From positions 897,501-961,500 of the forward strand of contig NZ_CP114200.1 in the NCBI RefSeq assembly GCF_029392895.1: DNA of 64,000 bases, given 5' to 3'. The stretch is from Streptomyces sp. 71268. GTDB lineage: Bacteria > Actinomycetota > Actinomycetes > Streptomycetales > Streptomycetaceae. Both the position numbers and the translations under genes were made by a program. Under the pieces are notes generated by a model that did not search any database, was not told the DNA's origin, and saw only the letters and a list, made by a program, of their open reading frames with translations. Positions 53,081 through 62,992 of this stretch are shown in pieces; position 1 is the stretch's first letter; every line of letters starts with the position of its first letter.

Positions 53081-53983
53081 TCACGGCCCGCCGGGGCCGG
53101 CGGGCGGCGTGCGGGGCGCGCGGGCCCGGTAGTGGTCGGTGGCGATGCGGACGAAGGAGCGTATGAGCGGTCCGGGGCGCCCGGCCCGCCAGGCGATGAC
53201 CAACCGGCTCGGCGGCGCGTCGGTCAGCGGGACCACCGTGAGTCCCGCGGGCAGGGCGTGGCCGAGCGGCGCCAGACCCACCGAGCCGCTCCACAGCACG
53301 GACTGCAGGCACTCGTGGACGGTGCGCACGACGGGGCCCGGCCGGCGCCGCCCGGGCTCGCTCGTCGCGGCCCAGAACGCCTGCCACGCCGGGTCGGTGC
53401 CGTCCGGGAAGCGGAACCACGGGCGGTCGGCGACGTCGGCCAGGCACATCCGGTCGCGGTCGGCCAGCGGGTCGTCGGCGCGCAGGACGACCCCGACCGG
53501 GTCCGAGCCCAGCACCTGGGTGGCGATGCCGTCGCTGTCGAACGGCGCCCGGGTCAGGGCCACGTCCACGAGACCGGCCCGCAGCCCGGCCGTCGGATCG
53601 GAGAAGTCGGCCTCGCGGACGGCGACGCGCACACCGGGGTGCCGGTCCCGGAACGCGGCCGCCAGCGCCGCGCCGGCCTGTCCGACGCTGTCGGCCAGGG
53701 TGCCCAGCGTCACCGTCGCCGCCCCGGCCTCGGCGGCCACCCGGGCGCGGACCCGTTCGGCCCGCGCCAGCAGGGCCCGCGCCTCCTCGTACAGCAGCGC
53801 GCCGGCGGGGGTGAGGGTCACGCCGCTGGGCGAGCGGCGCAGCAGGGCGCAGCCGAGGTCGGTCTCCAACCGTCTGATGGCCCGGCTCAGCGGGGGCTGG
53901 GTCATCTGAAGGCGCGCGGCGGCCCTGCCGAAGTGGAGTTCCTCGGCCACCGACACGAAGTAGCGCAACGTGCGTAGCTCCAT
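53081..53983 (-). CDS. LysR-type transcriptional regulator
   Basis: The 300-residue protein has the LysR HTH at residues 1-60 (MELRTLRYFVSVAEELHFGRAAARLQMTQPPLSRAIRRLE) and a type-2 periplasmic-binding effector domain. The ATG at 53983 matches the family's fixed N-terminus. No ribosome site is visible, and TATCGT about 11 bp upstream suggests a leaderless mRNA. It is divergent from the MBL-fold hydrolase at 54137 and probably controls it. Confidence 0.88.
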   Translation of the reverse strand: MELRTLRYFVSVAEELHFGRAAARLQMTQPPLSRAIRRLETDLGCALLRRSPSGVTLTPAGALLYEEARALLARAERVRARVAAEAGAATVTLGTLADSVGQAGAALAAAFRDRHPGVRVAVREADFSDPTAGLRAGLVDVALTRAPFDSDGIATQVLGSDPVGVVLRADDPLADRDRMCLADVADRPWFRFPDGTDPAWQAFWAATSEPGRRRPGPVVRTVHECLQSVLWSGSVGLAPLGHALPAGLTVVPLTDAPPSRLVIAWRAGRPGPLIRSFVRIATDHYRARAPRTPPAGPGGP

Positions 53984-54136
53984 CAGCGGCGACGATACCC
54001 GTACGGCATCAGGCATGCCCGATCGGTGTTGGACGCCCCGGTGGGCGGGGCGGTGGACTTGGGCGGGCCGGCCCCGCCGGCCGTCCACGCCCGCGAGCCG
54101 GGCGCCCCACCACCACCCGCACCCTCAGGAGTCTCC

Positions 54137-55039
54137 GTGTCCGACGCCGTGCCGTCCGCCTCGTCCGAGCCCCTCGTCCACGTCGATGGCGCCCGGGAGA
54201 TCGCCCGCGACGTACTGGTCATCCCGGACCGGCGGGTACAACTCGTGCCCAACATCGGCCTGATAGGAGGCCAGCACTCGGTGCTCGTGGTCGACACGGG
54301 CCTGGGCCCTGGCAACGCGCGACGGGTGCTGGACTTCGCGCTCGACTACGCCAGGGGGCGCGAGCTGTACCTGACGACCACCCACTTCCACCCGGAACAC
54401 GCCTTCGGGGCGCAGGTCTTCGCGGGGGCGGCGACGTATCTGGTCAACCGGGCCCAGGCCGAGGACCTCACGGCGAAGGGCGCCGGGTACCTGGAGATGT
54501 TCCGGGGGCTCGGCGAGCCCGTGGCGCGCCAGCTCGCGGGCGTCGAACTCCCCCGGCCCGACGTCGTCTACGGCCAGGCGCACCGCCTGGACCTGGGCGG
54601 CCGGGTGGTGCACCTGCGGGCGACGGGCCGGGCCCACAGCCGGGGCGACCAGGTGGTGACGGTGCCGGACGCGGGGGTGATGTTCACCGGGGACCTGGTG
54701 GAGGCCCGGCAGTTCGCGATCTTTCCGTGGTTCCCGCCGCACGACATCGACGTGTCGGGCACCCGGTGGCTGGCGGTCGTGCGGCGACTGGCGGCCGAGG
54801 CGCCGCACGTCGTGGTCCCGGGCCACGGCGAGGTCGGCGGCCCGCGACTGCTGGCCGACGTGCGCGACTACCTGCAACTCCTGTGGGACGAGACGTGGAT
54901 ACGGCGCGCCGGGGCCGCCGGTGAGCGCACGCACGTCGAGGAGATCGAGGCGCTGATGGTCCAGCGGCACCCGGACTGGTCCGGCCGCGAGTGGATCGCG
55001 AAGGGCGTCGCATGCCTGTGCGCCGAGCACACCGGCTGA
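54137..55039 (+). CDS. MBL-fold metallo-hydrolase with HxHxEH variant
   Basis: The 300-residue protein has the beta-lactamase fold: VLVVDTGLGPGNARRVL, the metal motif TTTHFHPEHAFGAQVF, RAHSRGDQVVTVPDAGVMFTGDLVEA and VVVPGHGEVGG. The canonical HxHxDH reads HFHPEH, so the metal-binding Asp is a Glu. The GTG start follows CAGGAG. It is divergent from the LysR gene. The substitution suggests altered metal use or substrate; the natural substrate is unknown. Confidence 0.83.
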   Translation: MSDAVPSASSEPLVHVDGAREIARDVLVIPDRRVQLVPNIGLIGGQHSVLVVDTGLGPGNARRVLDFALDYARGRELYLTTTHFHPEHAFGAQVFAGAATYLVNRAQAEDLTAKGAGYLEMFRGLGEPVARQLAGVELPRPDVVYGQAHRLDLGGRVVHLRATGRAHSRGDQVVTVPDAGVMFTGDLVEARQFAIFPWFPPHDIDVSGTRWLAVVRRLAAEAPHVVVPGHGEVGGPRLLADVRDYLQLLWDETWIRRAGAAGERTHVEEIEALMVQRHPDWSGREWIAKGVACLCAEHTG

Positions 55040-55172
55040 CCGCCGCGTACGCCCCCGGGCGCGGGTCGCGGGGCCGCTCGTTGGGCGCCCCCGCGACCAC
55101 GTGGTGACTGACTGTTCTACAGTGCCAAGGTCAGTACCGTCACCTGGTGGCCCGAAAAGGACAAAACGGATT

Positions 55173-57140
55173 ATGCCGACAGAGACGTTCGAGTTTCAGG
55201 TGGAAGCGCGCCAGCTTCTCCAGTTGATGATCCACTCGATTTACTCGAACAAGGACGTGTTCCTGCGCGAACTCGTCTCCAACGCCTCCGACGCGCTGGA
55301 CAAGCTGCGTCTCGAAGCGCTCCGCGACGACTCGCTCGACGTGGACGTGTCAGACCTCCACATCGACATCGAGGCCGACAAGAGCGCCCGTACGCTGACC
55401 GTGCGGGATAACGGCATCGGCATGTCGCGCGAGGAGGTCATCAAGCTCATCGGGACGATCGCGAACTCGGGCACCGCGGCGTTCCTGCGCGAACTCAAGG
55501 AGGCGCAGGACGCCAACGACGCGGCGTCGACCGAGGGGTTGATCGGCCAGTTCGGTGTCGGCTTCTACGCCAGCTTCATGGTGGCCGACCAGGTCACCCT
55601 GCTGACCCGGCGGGCGGGCGAGAGCCAGGGCACGCGCTGGACCTCCGACGGCGAGGGCACGTACAGCATCGAGGACGTCGCGGACGCGCCGCAGGGCACC
55701 TCCGTCACGCTGCGGCTCAAGCCGGAGGACAGCGAGGACCGGCTGCACGACTACACCGCGCCGTGGAAGATCAGGGAGATCGTCAAGCGGTACTCGGACT
55801 TCATCACCTGGCCCATCAGGATGGCCGCCGAGCCCGCCGCGAAGACGAGCGAGGACGCGTCGGACTCCGATGACGCCAAGGGCGCCGACGACGCCGAGAA
55901 GGCGACCGCGAGCGAGCCCGAGACGCTGAACTCGATGAAGGCGCTGTGGGCGCGCTCGCGGGACGAGGTGAGCGACGACGAGTACCACGAGCTGTACAAG
56001 CACATCAGCCACGACTGGAACGACCCGCTCGAAACCATCCGGCTGCACGCGGAGGGCACCTTCGAGTACCAGGCCCTGCTGTTCATCCCGGCGCACGCGC
56101 CGCAGGACATGTTCATGCAGGACTTCAAGCGCGGCATCCAGCTCTACGTGAAGCGCGTCTTCATCATGGACCACTGCGAGGCGCTGCTGCCGCCGTACCT
56201 GCGCTTCGTCAAGGGCGTGGTCGACGCGCAGGACCTGTCGCTGAACGTCTCGCGCGAGATCCTGCAGCAGGACCGGCAGATCCAGTTGATGCACCGCCGG
56301 TTGGCCAAGAAGGTGCTCTCCACGATCAAGGACATGCGCACCTCGCACGCCGACCGGTACGCCACGTTCTGGCGGGAGTTCGGGCCGGTGCTCAAGGAGG
56401 GGCTGCTCAGCGACTTCGAGAACCGCGACGCGATCCTCGGCGTCTCCTCGTTCGCCTCCACCCACGACGCGCAGGAGCTGACGACCCTGCGGGAGTACGT
56501 GGAGCGGATGAAGGAGGGCCAGCAGGACATCTACTTCATGACGGGCGAGTCCCGGCAGGCCATCGAGAACTCGCCGCACATGGAGGCGTTCCGCGCCAAG
56601 GGCATCGAGGTGCTGCTGCTGACCGACCCGGTCGACGAGGTGTGGGTGCAGGCGGTGCCCGAGTTCGAGGGCAAGCAACTGCGCTCGATCGCCAAGGGCG
56701 AGGTGGACCTCGACACCGAGGAGGAGAAGGCGGAGGCCGACTCCGAGCGCGAGAAGCGGCAGGAGGAGTTCGCGGACCTGCTGACGTGGATGAAGGAGCG
56801 GCTGGGCGAGCACGTCAAGGAGGTGCGGCTGTCCTCGCGCCTGACGGTGTCGCCCGCCTGCATCGTCTCGGACACCCACGACGTCACCCCGGCGCTGCAG
56901 AACATGTACCGCGCCATGGGCCAGGAGGTGCCGACCGCCAAGCGCATCCTCGAACTCAACCCGGACCACGCGCTGGTCAGCGGGCTCCGGAAGGCACGCG
57001 CCACCCGCGAGGGCGACGACGGTCTGGCCGAGACCGCCGAGCTGATCTACGACATGGCGCTGCTGGCCGAGGGCGGGGAGCTGACCGACCCCGCGCGCTT
57101 CGTCAAGCTCATGGCCGACCGCCTGGAGCGCACGCTGTGA
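55173..57140 (+). CDS. htpG: Molecular chaperone HtpG (Hsp90)
   Basis: The 655-residue protein is a full Hsp90: the ATPase domain has [51 protein letters not shown] and [15 protein letters not shown]. The middle domain has [13 protein letters not shown] and [28 protein letters not shown]. The C-terminal dimerisation domain ends in [13 protein letters not shown]. An acidic linker (about 225-255, [13 protein letters not shown]) joins the first two domains. The ATG at 55173 is the conserved N-terminus ([18 protein letters not shown]). It folds client proteins in the cytosol. Confidence 0.97.
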
Positions 57141-57176
57141 GCCAGCCCGTGGGTCGCTGAACCAGGACGACCGCCG

Positions 57177-57222
57177 CGCCGCCCCGCGAGCCCTTCCCAC
57201 CGGAGGGCGCCGCGGGGCGGCG
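57177..57222 (+). terminator. Hairpin terminator after htpG
   Basis: Arms CGCCGCCCCGCG (57177-57188) and CGCGGGGCGGCG (57211-57222) pair perfectly over 12 bp. Confidence 0.7.
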
Positions 57223-57270
57223 TTGTTCGCCGGCTCGCGTAGGACGGGGCGGATGGTCGACCCTACGGGG

Positions 57271-57732
57271 ATGAGCCAGCCCAGAATCCGCGTCACCGCC
57301 TACGTGCTCCGCCGCCGCGCCGCCCGCCCGCGGCTCCTGGTCTTCGACCACGTCGGCCTGCCGGAGGCCGGCACCCAGGTCCCGGCGGGCGGGGTAAAGC
57401 CGGGCGAGAGCTTCGAGGAGGCGGTGCTGCGGGAGGTCGCCGAGGAGACGGGCCTGCGGACGGCCACCGTCGTCCGCGAGCTCGCCGTCGAGGACAAGCC
57501 ACATCCCGAGACCGGGCAGCCGCGCAGGACCACCTTCCTCCTGCTGCATGCCCCGGCCGACACCCCGGACGCCTGGCGGCACCGCGTCGCCGGCACCGAC
57601 ACGGACGCGGGGCTCACCTTCGCGTGCCGCTTCCTGCCACTCCCCCTGACCCGGCCGCTGGCCGACGACCAGGACGCCTGGCTGGGCCACGTCGACCCGC
57701 GACTGGCGACCGCGCCGGGAGACGGGCGGTAG
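57271..57732 (+). CDS. NUDIX hydrolase
   Basis: A 153-residue protein with a complete Nudix box, GGVKPGESFEEAVLREVAEETGL (G-x5-E-x7-REVxEExGL), at about 40-62. It would hydrolyse a nucleoside diphosphate linked to another group. The ATG at 57271 (MSQPRIRVTAYVLRRR) is preferred; an in-frame ATG at 57253 is possible. It stands alone between htpG and a converging secreted protein gene. Substrate unknown. Confidence 0.88.
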   Translation: MSQPRIRVTAYVLRRRAARPRLLVFDHVGLPEAGTQVPAGGVKPGESFEEAVLREVAEETGLRTATVVRELAVEDKPHPETGQPRRTTFLLLHAPADTPDAWRHRVAGTDTDAGLTFACRFLPLPLTRPLADDQDAWLGHVDPRLATAPGDGR

Positions 57733-57762
57733 GGGCGTGGCCGGCACGCGGCCTGGGGTGCG

Positions 57763-58731
57763 TCAGTCGGCGGTGCAGTGCTTCTGCGCGTCCTTGCGCA
57801 CCGTGCGGCCGGTGAACTCCTCCAGGATGGCGATGTTCTCCGGCGCGTAGTTCGTCGCGGTGATCTTGTCGGCGTCGGGGCCGCCGACCACGCCCGTGTA
57901 GGGCGCCGACTTCTCCAACCAGTACGCCGTCCGCAGGAACTGGGTGAGCACCAGTTCGCGCAGCTTGGGCTCGGCCTTGATCTTGGCCCAGTAGTCGGGG
58001 TGCTTGGTCTTGGCCACCCGCAGGTAGAGCAGCAGGTAGCGCAGGTTGGTGGCGGCGATGTCGCGGGCGTTGCTGGCCCCGACGCCCTTGATGTACTCGT
58101 GGACGACCGTCACGGCGGGCAGCCCGGTCAGCCCGGCGTTCTGCTCGGCCAGCACGCCCTGCAGGCGGTAGGTGCCCTGCGTGGCGTCGCGCAGGTAGGT
58201 GTTGTCCATCGAGGCGGTGAGCCGGTCCTTGATCAGCGGCAGGATCTCCTTGCGCGGGAACCCGCCGTGCACGGGGACCTGCGTCGCCTGCCGCGAGCCG
58301 TCGATCCAGGCCGCGATGGACACGTCCCACTTCGTCCGGGACGGGTCGAGGTCCCACATGTGGGTCTCCTCGTGGATGGCCACCATCATCGACTCGGCGA
58401 AGCCCTCGAAGCTGCGCTTGTTGACGAACTGGTCCCAGTACTTGTCCTTGGCCTGGGCGATGGCCAGCTTCTCGCCGCTGGGCCAGCGCCGCTGGTACAT
58501 GGTCTGGAGGGTTCGCATCCAGTTCGAGGCGTTGAAGGCGGCCCGCAGGTCGCTGATGTCGGCCTGCGGGTTCGACGGCTCGGAGTAGCAGAAGGGTTCG
58601 GCGGCGCCCTGGGGCCGGGCACCGGCCGGCTGCCCCGAGGGGGTGGGGGCCGCCGCGGCCACGTAGCCCGTCCCCAGGGACAGGGCGAGACAGCCGGTCA
58701 GCAGGCGGAGGGACCATCGTCCACGGCTCAC
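57763..58731 (-). CDS. Secreted protein with HExxH motif, possible zinc metalloprotease
   Basis: The 322-residue product has a signal peptide (RGRWSLRLLTGCLALSLGTGYVAAAA). After a Pro/Gly linker the mature part contains MMVAIHEETHMWDLD, an HExxH zinc motif at residues 120-124. The rest (PSNPQADISDLRAAFNASNWM, LTGLPAVTVVHEYIKGVGASNARDIAA) is not a family I recognise. The GTG at 58731 has GAGG about 8 nt upstream. A peptidase role is suggested by the motif alone. Confidence 0.72.
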   Translation of the reverse strand: MSRGRWSLRLLTGCLALSLGTGYVAAAAPTPSGQPAGARPQGAAEPFCYSEPSNPQADISDLRAAFNASNWMRTLQTMYQRRWPSGEKLAIAQAKDKYWDQFVNKRSFEGFAESMMVAIHEETHMWDLDPSRTKWDVSIAAWIDGSRQATQVPVHGGFPRKEILPLIKDRLTASMDNTYLRDATQGTYRLQGVLAEQNAGLTGLPAVTVVHEYIKGVGASNARDIAATNLRYLLLYLRVAKTKHPDYWAKIKAEPKLRELVLTQFLRTAYWLEKSAPYTGVVGGPDADKITATNYAPENIAILEEFTGRTVRKDAQKHCTAD

Positions 58732-59140
58732 GGGGACACCTCGTCTCGAAACGGACGGCAGGGGGATGACGGGTCGCGAACAGTGGGCCGAGCGGCGCCG
58801 GGCCGCGTCGGACCGCTGCGCGCTTGTCGTGGACACAACGTATGACCGGCGCGCGCCCGCGCCTACTGCCATGGCGTCATAACACCCTGGAAGGGGACGC
58901 CCTCCCGGTAGGCACCGGCGCCGGAGCGCGCGTCGCACGGCGGGGCCGCCGGCCGACCGGCCAGGGTGGCCGGGAGGGAACGCTCTGCAACCATCTCGCA
59001 ACGTCGCGCCCGGTTAGCTGGTGTCGCCCGCGGGCCGGTGCGGCGACCACCGGCCGCGACGCACGCGCGGCGACGGGGCGCGCACCTGGGGGAGTTGGCA
59101 CTGCGGGTGGACGGTACGGCGATGAGGTGGGGAGGGCGGG

Positions 59141-59530
59141 ATGGGCGACGCGTACGGCGTCTCGCGCATCGCACTGACCGACGCGGCACGGGAGTTGCTG
59201 CGGCGACTCACCCGCGAGCACGGGCCGTTGATGTTCCACCAGTCGGGCGGCTGTTGCGACGGCAGCTCACCCATGTGTTACCCGAGGGGCGAGTTCCGCA
59301 CCGGGGACTCCGACGTGCTGCTCGCCTCACTCGCGGTGGACGGGCTCACCGAGCGGATCGACTTCTGGATGGCGGGCCAGCAGTTCGAGCGCTGGCGCCA
59401 CACGCACCTGACGGTGGACGTGGTGCCGGGGCGGGGCAGCGGGTTCTCCGTGGAGGCCCCCGAGGGCGTGCGGTTCCTGATCCGCTCCCGGCTGTTCACC
59501 GACCAGGAGCAGGCCCTCCTCGACGGCTGA
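59141..59530 (+). CDS. DUF779 domain protein
   Basis: The 129-residue protein matches DUF779: ALTDAARELLRRLTREHGPLMFHQSGGCCDGSSPMCYP with its conserved cysteines, then FERWRHTHLTVDVVPGRGSGFSVEAPEGVRFLIRSRLF. Genes of this family usually sit beside an acetaldehyde/aldehyde dehydrogenase, which is absent here. The ATG follows GGAGGGCGGG. The molecular function is not established; the cysteines suggest metal or redox chemistry. Confidence 0.88.
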   Translation: MGDAYGVSRIALTDAARELLRRLTREHGPLMFHQSGGCCDGSSPMCYPRGEFRTGDSDVLLASLAVDGLTERIDFWMAGQQFERWRHTHLTVDVVPGRGSGFSVEAPEGVRFLIRSRLFTDQEQALLDG

Positions 59531-59772
59531 GGGGCCCGCGGACCGGCGCCGGGCGGCGGCCCGGTGCCGCCACGACGGCGGCTGGCGCGGACGGTGCGTC
59601 AGCCGCTCCGCCACCGGCGGGCCGGCCGCTCACGCGGCGAACGGCCGGCCCGCTGGCCGGGTGGGCGCGCCCACCCCACTCGTACGGCCCGCCGTCGCCC
59701 GGCCGTTCGCGGCACGGGGGCGGCGAGGGCGCCGCCGTGGGCGTACCCGCCCGGGGGCCGGCCGGCGCGGCG

Positions 59773-62343
59773 TCAGCCGCTGGCCACGTCCGTCAGGGCG
59801 AGTTGGTGCAGCCGGTCCGGCGGGCCCGGCCGCGCGTAGTACCAGCCCTGAGCCGTGTCGCAGCCGAGCATGCGCAGGTGCTCCGCCTGCGAGCCGGTCT
59901 CCACGCCCTCCACCGTGACCGCCAGGTCGAGCGTGTGCGCCAGCGAGACGATGCCCTCCACGATCTTCACGTCCACCGGGTCGGCCGGAGCGCGCTGCAT
60001 GCCCAGCGTGAAGGACCGGTCCAGCTTGAGCGTGCTCACCGGGAGGCGGCGCAGGTAGGCGAGGTTGGAATAGCCCGTCCCGAAGTCGTCCAGGGCGATG
60101 TCCACGCCCAGGTCCGCGAGTTGCCGCAGCGGGCGCAGGGCCTCCTCGTCCGCGCCGATCAGGTCGTTCTCGGTCACCTCAAGGCAGAGCGCCGCGGGGT
60201 CGAGGCCCGCCTCGTCGAGCACCGCGACGGTGTCGGAGACCAGGTCGGGGTAGCGCAGTTGGCACGGCGACAGATTGACGTTGACCCGCAGCGGCTCGCC
60301 GTCGTGGCTCGCGTCCCGCCAGGCCCGGGCCTGCCGGGCGGCCTCGGCGAGCACCCAGCGGCCGAGCGGCACGATCAGCCCGGTGTTCTCGGCGAGGGTG
60401 ATGAACTGGTCGGGGCCGAGCACCCCGTGGACCGGGTGCAGCCAGCGCACCAGGGCCTCGGCGCCGCGTACGGTGCCGTCCTCCAGGCGCACCAGCGGCT
60501 GGTACTCGATGAAGAACTCGCCCTTCTCCAGCGCCGCCGGCAACCCGTTGGTGAGGCTGTGCCGGGCGATGACGCGGGCGTCGGAGGCGGCGTCGGCGAC
60601 CTCGTACCGGTTGCCGCCCGCCGCCTTCGCCCGGTACATCGCGATGTCCACGCTGCGCATCACGGCGGCCCGGGTGGTCTCGCCCCGGGTTCCGCTGGCG
60701 ACCCCGATGCTGGCGCGTACCAGCAGGTCGCGGTCCTTGATCCGGACCGGTTCGGCCAGCGCCCGCAGCATCCGCTCGGCGAGGTCGACGGCGTCGCGCT
60801 GGGCGGTGGGCCCCACGGTGAGGGCGAAGAACTCGTCCCCGCCGGGGCGGGCGACGATCTGGGAGGGCGAGGTCAGGCACTCCTGCAACCGTTCGGCGAC
60901 GGCGATCAGCAGGTGGTCGCCGACGATGTGGCCGAGGCTGTCGTTGACGGCGCGGAAGCCGTCCAGGTCGAGGTAGCACATGCCGAACCGGGTCGCCTCG
61001 TCCGCCCCGTGGCCCGCGCCCGGCACGCGGCCGGCGCCCACCTCGCGGTCGGTGGCCGGCTCGTCGGGCGGGCCCGGGGGCCGCGCGAAGTCGCCGGGCC
61101 CGTAGGCCGCCCCGGGCGCGGGCAAGGCAGCGCCGTCCGCCCCCCGTCGCCACGGCCGCCGCTCGTCGGCGGCCGTGCCGTGCTCGTCGGGTCCGGGGGC
61201 GCGGTCGTCGGGTCGGGGGGCGCGGTCGGTGGCGGCGAGCGGGTCGGTGGCGGCCGGGCTGGGCGGCCCCGGTATCGCCTCGGCCTCCGCCTCCTCCAGG
61301 GCCGCGGCCTCCCAGCTGGCGCCGGCCGGATGGCAATGGTCTCCGTCGGCACCGTGAGTCTCGGCGGAAGCCGCGGAATCGGCGGCCGGGCCCGCGATCA
61401 CCGCGTCGAGGCGCTCGAAGAACAGCGTGCGGTTGGGCAGGCCGGTCAGCTCGTCGTGGGTGGCCTCGTACCGCAGGCGGTCGCGCAGCCGGCGCTGCTC
61501 GGTGATGTCCTCCATCAGGGCGAGTTGGTACTGCGGCTTGCCGAGCGCGTCCCGCAACAGGGTGACGGTGAGGTTGGTCCACAGCACGCTGCCGTCGCCC
61601 CGGTAGTACGGCTTCTCCATCCGGAAGTGCTCGCGCTGGCCGGTGATCAGCTCACGGTAGATGTCCATCGCGGCCGGGACGTCCTCCGGGTGCGCCCAGT
61701 CCACCACGTTCTCGCCCAGCAGGTGGTCGCCCGGCCGGCCGAACATCCGGGCCACGGCGTCGTTGACCAGCAGCACCTGTCCGTTGAGGTCCGCCACGCC
61801 GACGCCGATGACCGCCCCGTCGAAGACGGCCTGGAAGCGCGCCTCGCTGTCGTGCAGGGCCTGTTCCGCGGCGGCGCGCGCGGCCAGTGCCTCCCGGGAG
61901 ACCGACTCCTGCTCGCCCTTGGCCCGCTCGCTCAGCGCGTGCGCGAAGCCGGCGGCGAGCGCGTGCTGGAGCCGGGCGCACCTGGCCCGGGTCTCCTCCA
62001 CCGGCATCGGCCGCCTGGGCGGGCAGTACAGCACCAGATAGGCGTCGAGCACGCCGAGGGTGACCGGCAGCCCGCCCGCGCTGTCACACCGGGCCGCGAC
62101 GAGCGCCTGGCCCACCTCGTAGGCGGGCTGGGTGTCCAACGGCATGGTGCGCAGCGCGTCCCGCAGCCGGCGCGCGAGGGGCACCAGGTGCTCCACGAGC
62201 TCGCCCTCGGGCACGGAGATCGCCGTGGACGGGCGAATGGCCCGACTCCAGATCCTGGCGAAGCGTCGGAGCCGATCGTCCTCGCTCTCCGGCCCCGTAC
62301 TGTACGGCTCCGCGTCCTGTCTCCCGCTCGGCCTCGCGGTCAC
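59773..62343 (-). CDS. PAS-GGDEF-EAL cyclic-di-GMP turnover protein with a large GGDEF insert
   Basis: The 856-residue protein has an N-terminal helical region (about 20-160), a PAS/PAC domain (165-285), GGDEF (295-585) and EAL (about 600-856). GGDEF is intact at 501-505 (RPGGDEFFAL) and EAL at 629-631 (GAEALVRW, then NVNLSP and DDFGTGYSNL). Between FFERLDAVI and FGMCYLDLDGF lies a 135-residue Pro/Ala/Asp/Glu insert (316-450) absent from remembered Streptomyces relatives. The GTG at 62343 is a tentative start. It may both make and degrade c-di-GMP, which controls development. Confidence 0.87.
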   Translation of the reverse strand: MTARPSGRQDAEPYSTGPESEDDRLRRFARIWSRAIRPSTAISVPEGELVEHLVPLARRLRDALRTMPLDTQPAYEVGQALVAARCDSAGGLPVTLGVLDAYLVLYCPPRRPMPVEETRARCARLQHALAAGFAHALSERAKGEQESVSREALAARAAAEQALHDSEARFQAVFDGAVIGVGVADLNGQVLLVNDAVARMFGRPGDHLLGENVVDWAHPEDVPAAMDIYRELITGQREHFRMEKPYYRGDGSVLWTNLTVTLLRDALGKPQYQLALMEDITEQRRLRDRLRYEATHDELTGLPNRTLFFERLDAVIAGPAADSAASAETHGADGDHCHPAGASWEAAALEEAEAEAIPGPPSPAATDPLAATDRAPRPDDRAPGPDEHGTAADERRPWRRGADGAALPAPGAAYGPGDFARPPGPPDEPATDREVGAGRVPGAGHGADEATRFGMCYLDLDGFRAVNDSLGHIVGDHLLIAVAERLQECLTSPSQIVARPGGDEFFALTVGPTAQRDAVDLAERMLRALAEPVRIKDRDLLVRASIGVASGTRGETTRAAVMRSVDIAMYRAKAAGGNRYEVADAASDARVIARHSLTNGLPAALEKGEFFIEYQPLVRLEDGTVRGAEALVRWLHPVHGVLGPDQFITLAENTGLIVPLGRWVLAEAARQARAWRDASHDGEPLRVNVNLSPCQLRYPDLVSDTVAVLDEAGLDPAALCLEVTENDLIGADEEALRPLRQLADLGVDIALDDFGTGYSNLAYLRRLPVSTLKLDRSFTLGMQRAPADPVDVKIVEGIVSLAHTLDLAVTVEGVETGSQAEHLRMLGCDTAQGWYYARPGPPDRLHQLALTDVASG

Positions 62344-62992
62344 GCCTCGCGCCTCACTGCGGCCCGCTCCATCAGTACTCTCCAGATCTCCCGGGGGGTG
62401 TGGTCCGGCTCCGCGCACCGTTGCTGAGCAGACATTACTGATCGCCCGTTCGAAGGGAAGACGCAAACGGAAATCTACGATCCGCATCTGGCCGCGGGCC
62501 AGGGGGAATTCTGCCGTGCCCAGCGTGGTCGCGTCGCCTGGTGCGCGTGTGAAGTGGGCCTGATGAGGTAGAGGAGGCTCACAGGTACGCACGTGGCGTA
62601 CCAATGCAGCGCCGTGGCCGAGGTGTTTCGATGTGCGGCCATTTTCCGTCGGACGTCCGTTCCCGCTTTGGCGCCTTTCCGCCACCTCGCCGCCCGTCGC
62701 GCTCTGGTGCGCGGGGTTCCGGAGCGCCGTGGGGCGCCCGGGCGCTCCGTCCGTACGCGCCGGAGCGCGCCCCCGCGCAACCGCCGTCCCGTACAACACA
62801 CCGCCCGTGCGCGGGCGTTGCGATCGGGCGTCGTTGCCCCGGGCGTCACCGCCTCGGGCGGCGGGGGCCCCGGGCGGCGGGGCAGGGCTGGGCTGGGCTA
62901 GGCCGTACGGTCGCAGGCTCACGGCGGGGCGCGACCGGGCTTTCGCGGACCCACCGGCATTGGTGATCAACTCACTTCGGCTACAAGGTCGT
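62344..62992. other. Intergenic region, nothing recognised
   Basis: About 650 bp upstream of the c-di-GMP gene hold no convincing gene; the open frames are arginine-rich shadows. Alternative in-frame starts for the GGDEF-EAL gene (for example a GTG at 62418) lie at its left edge. Confidence 0.5.
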
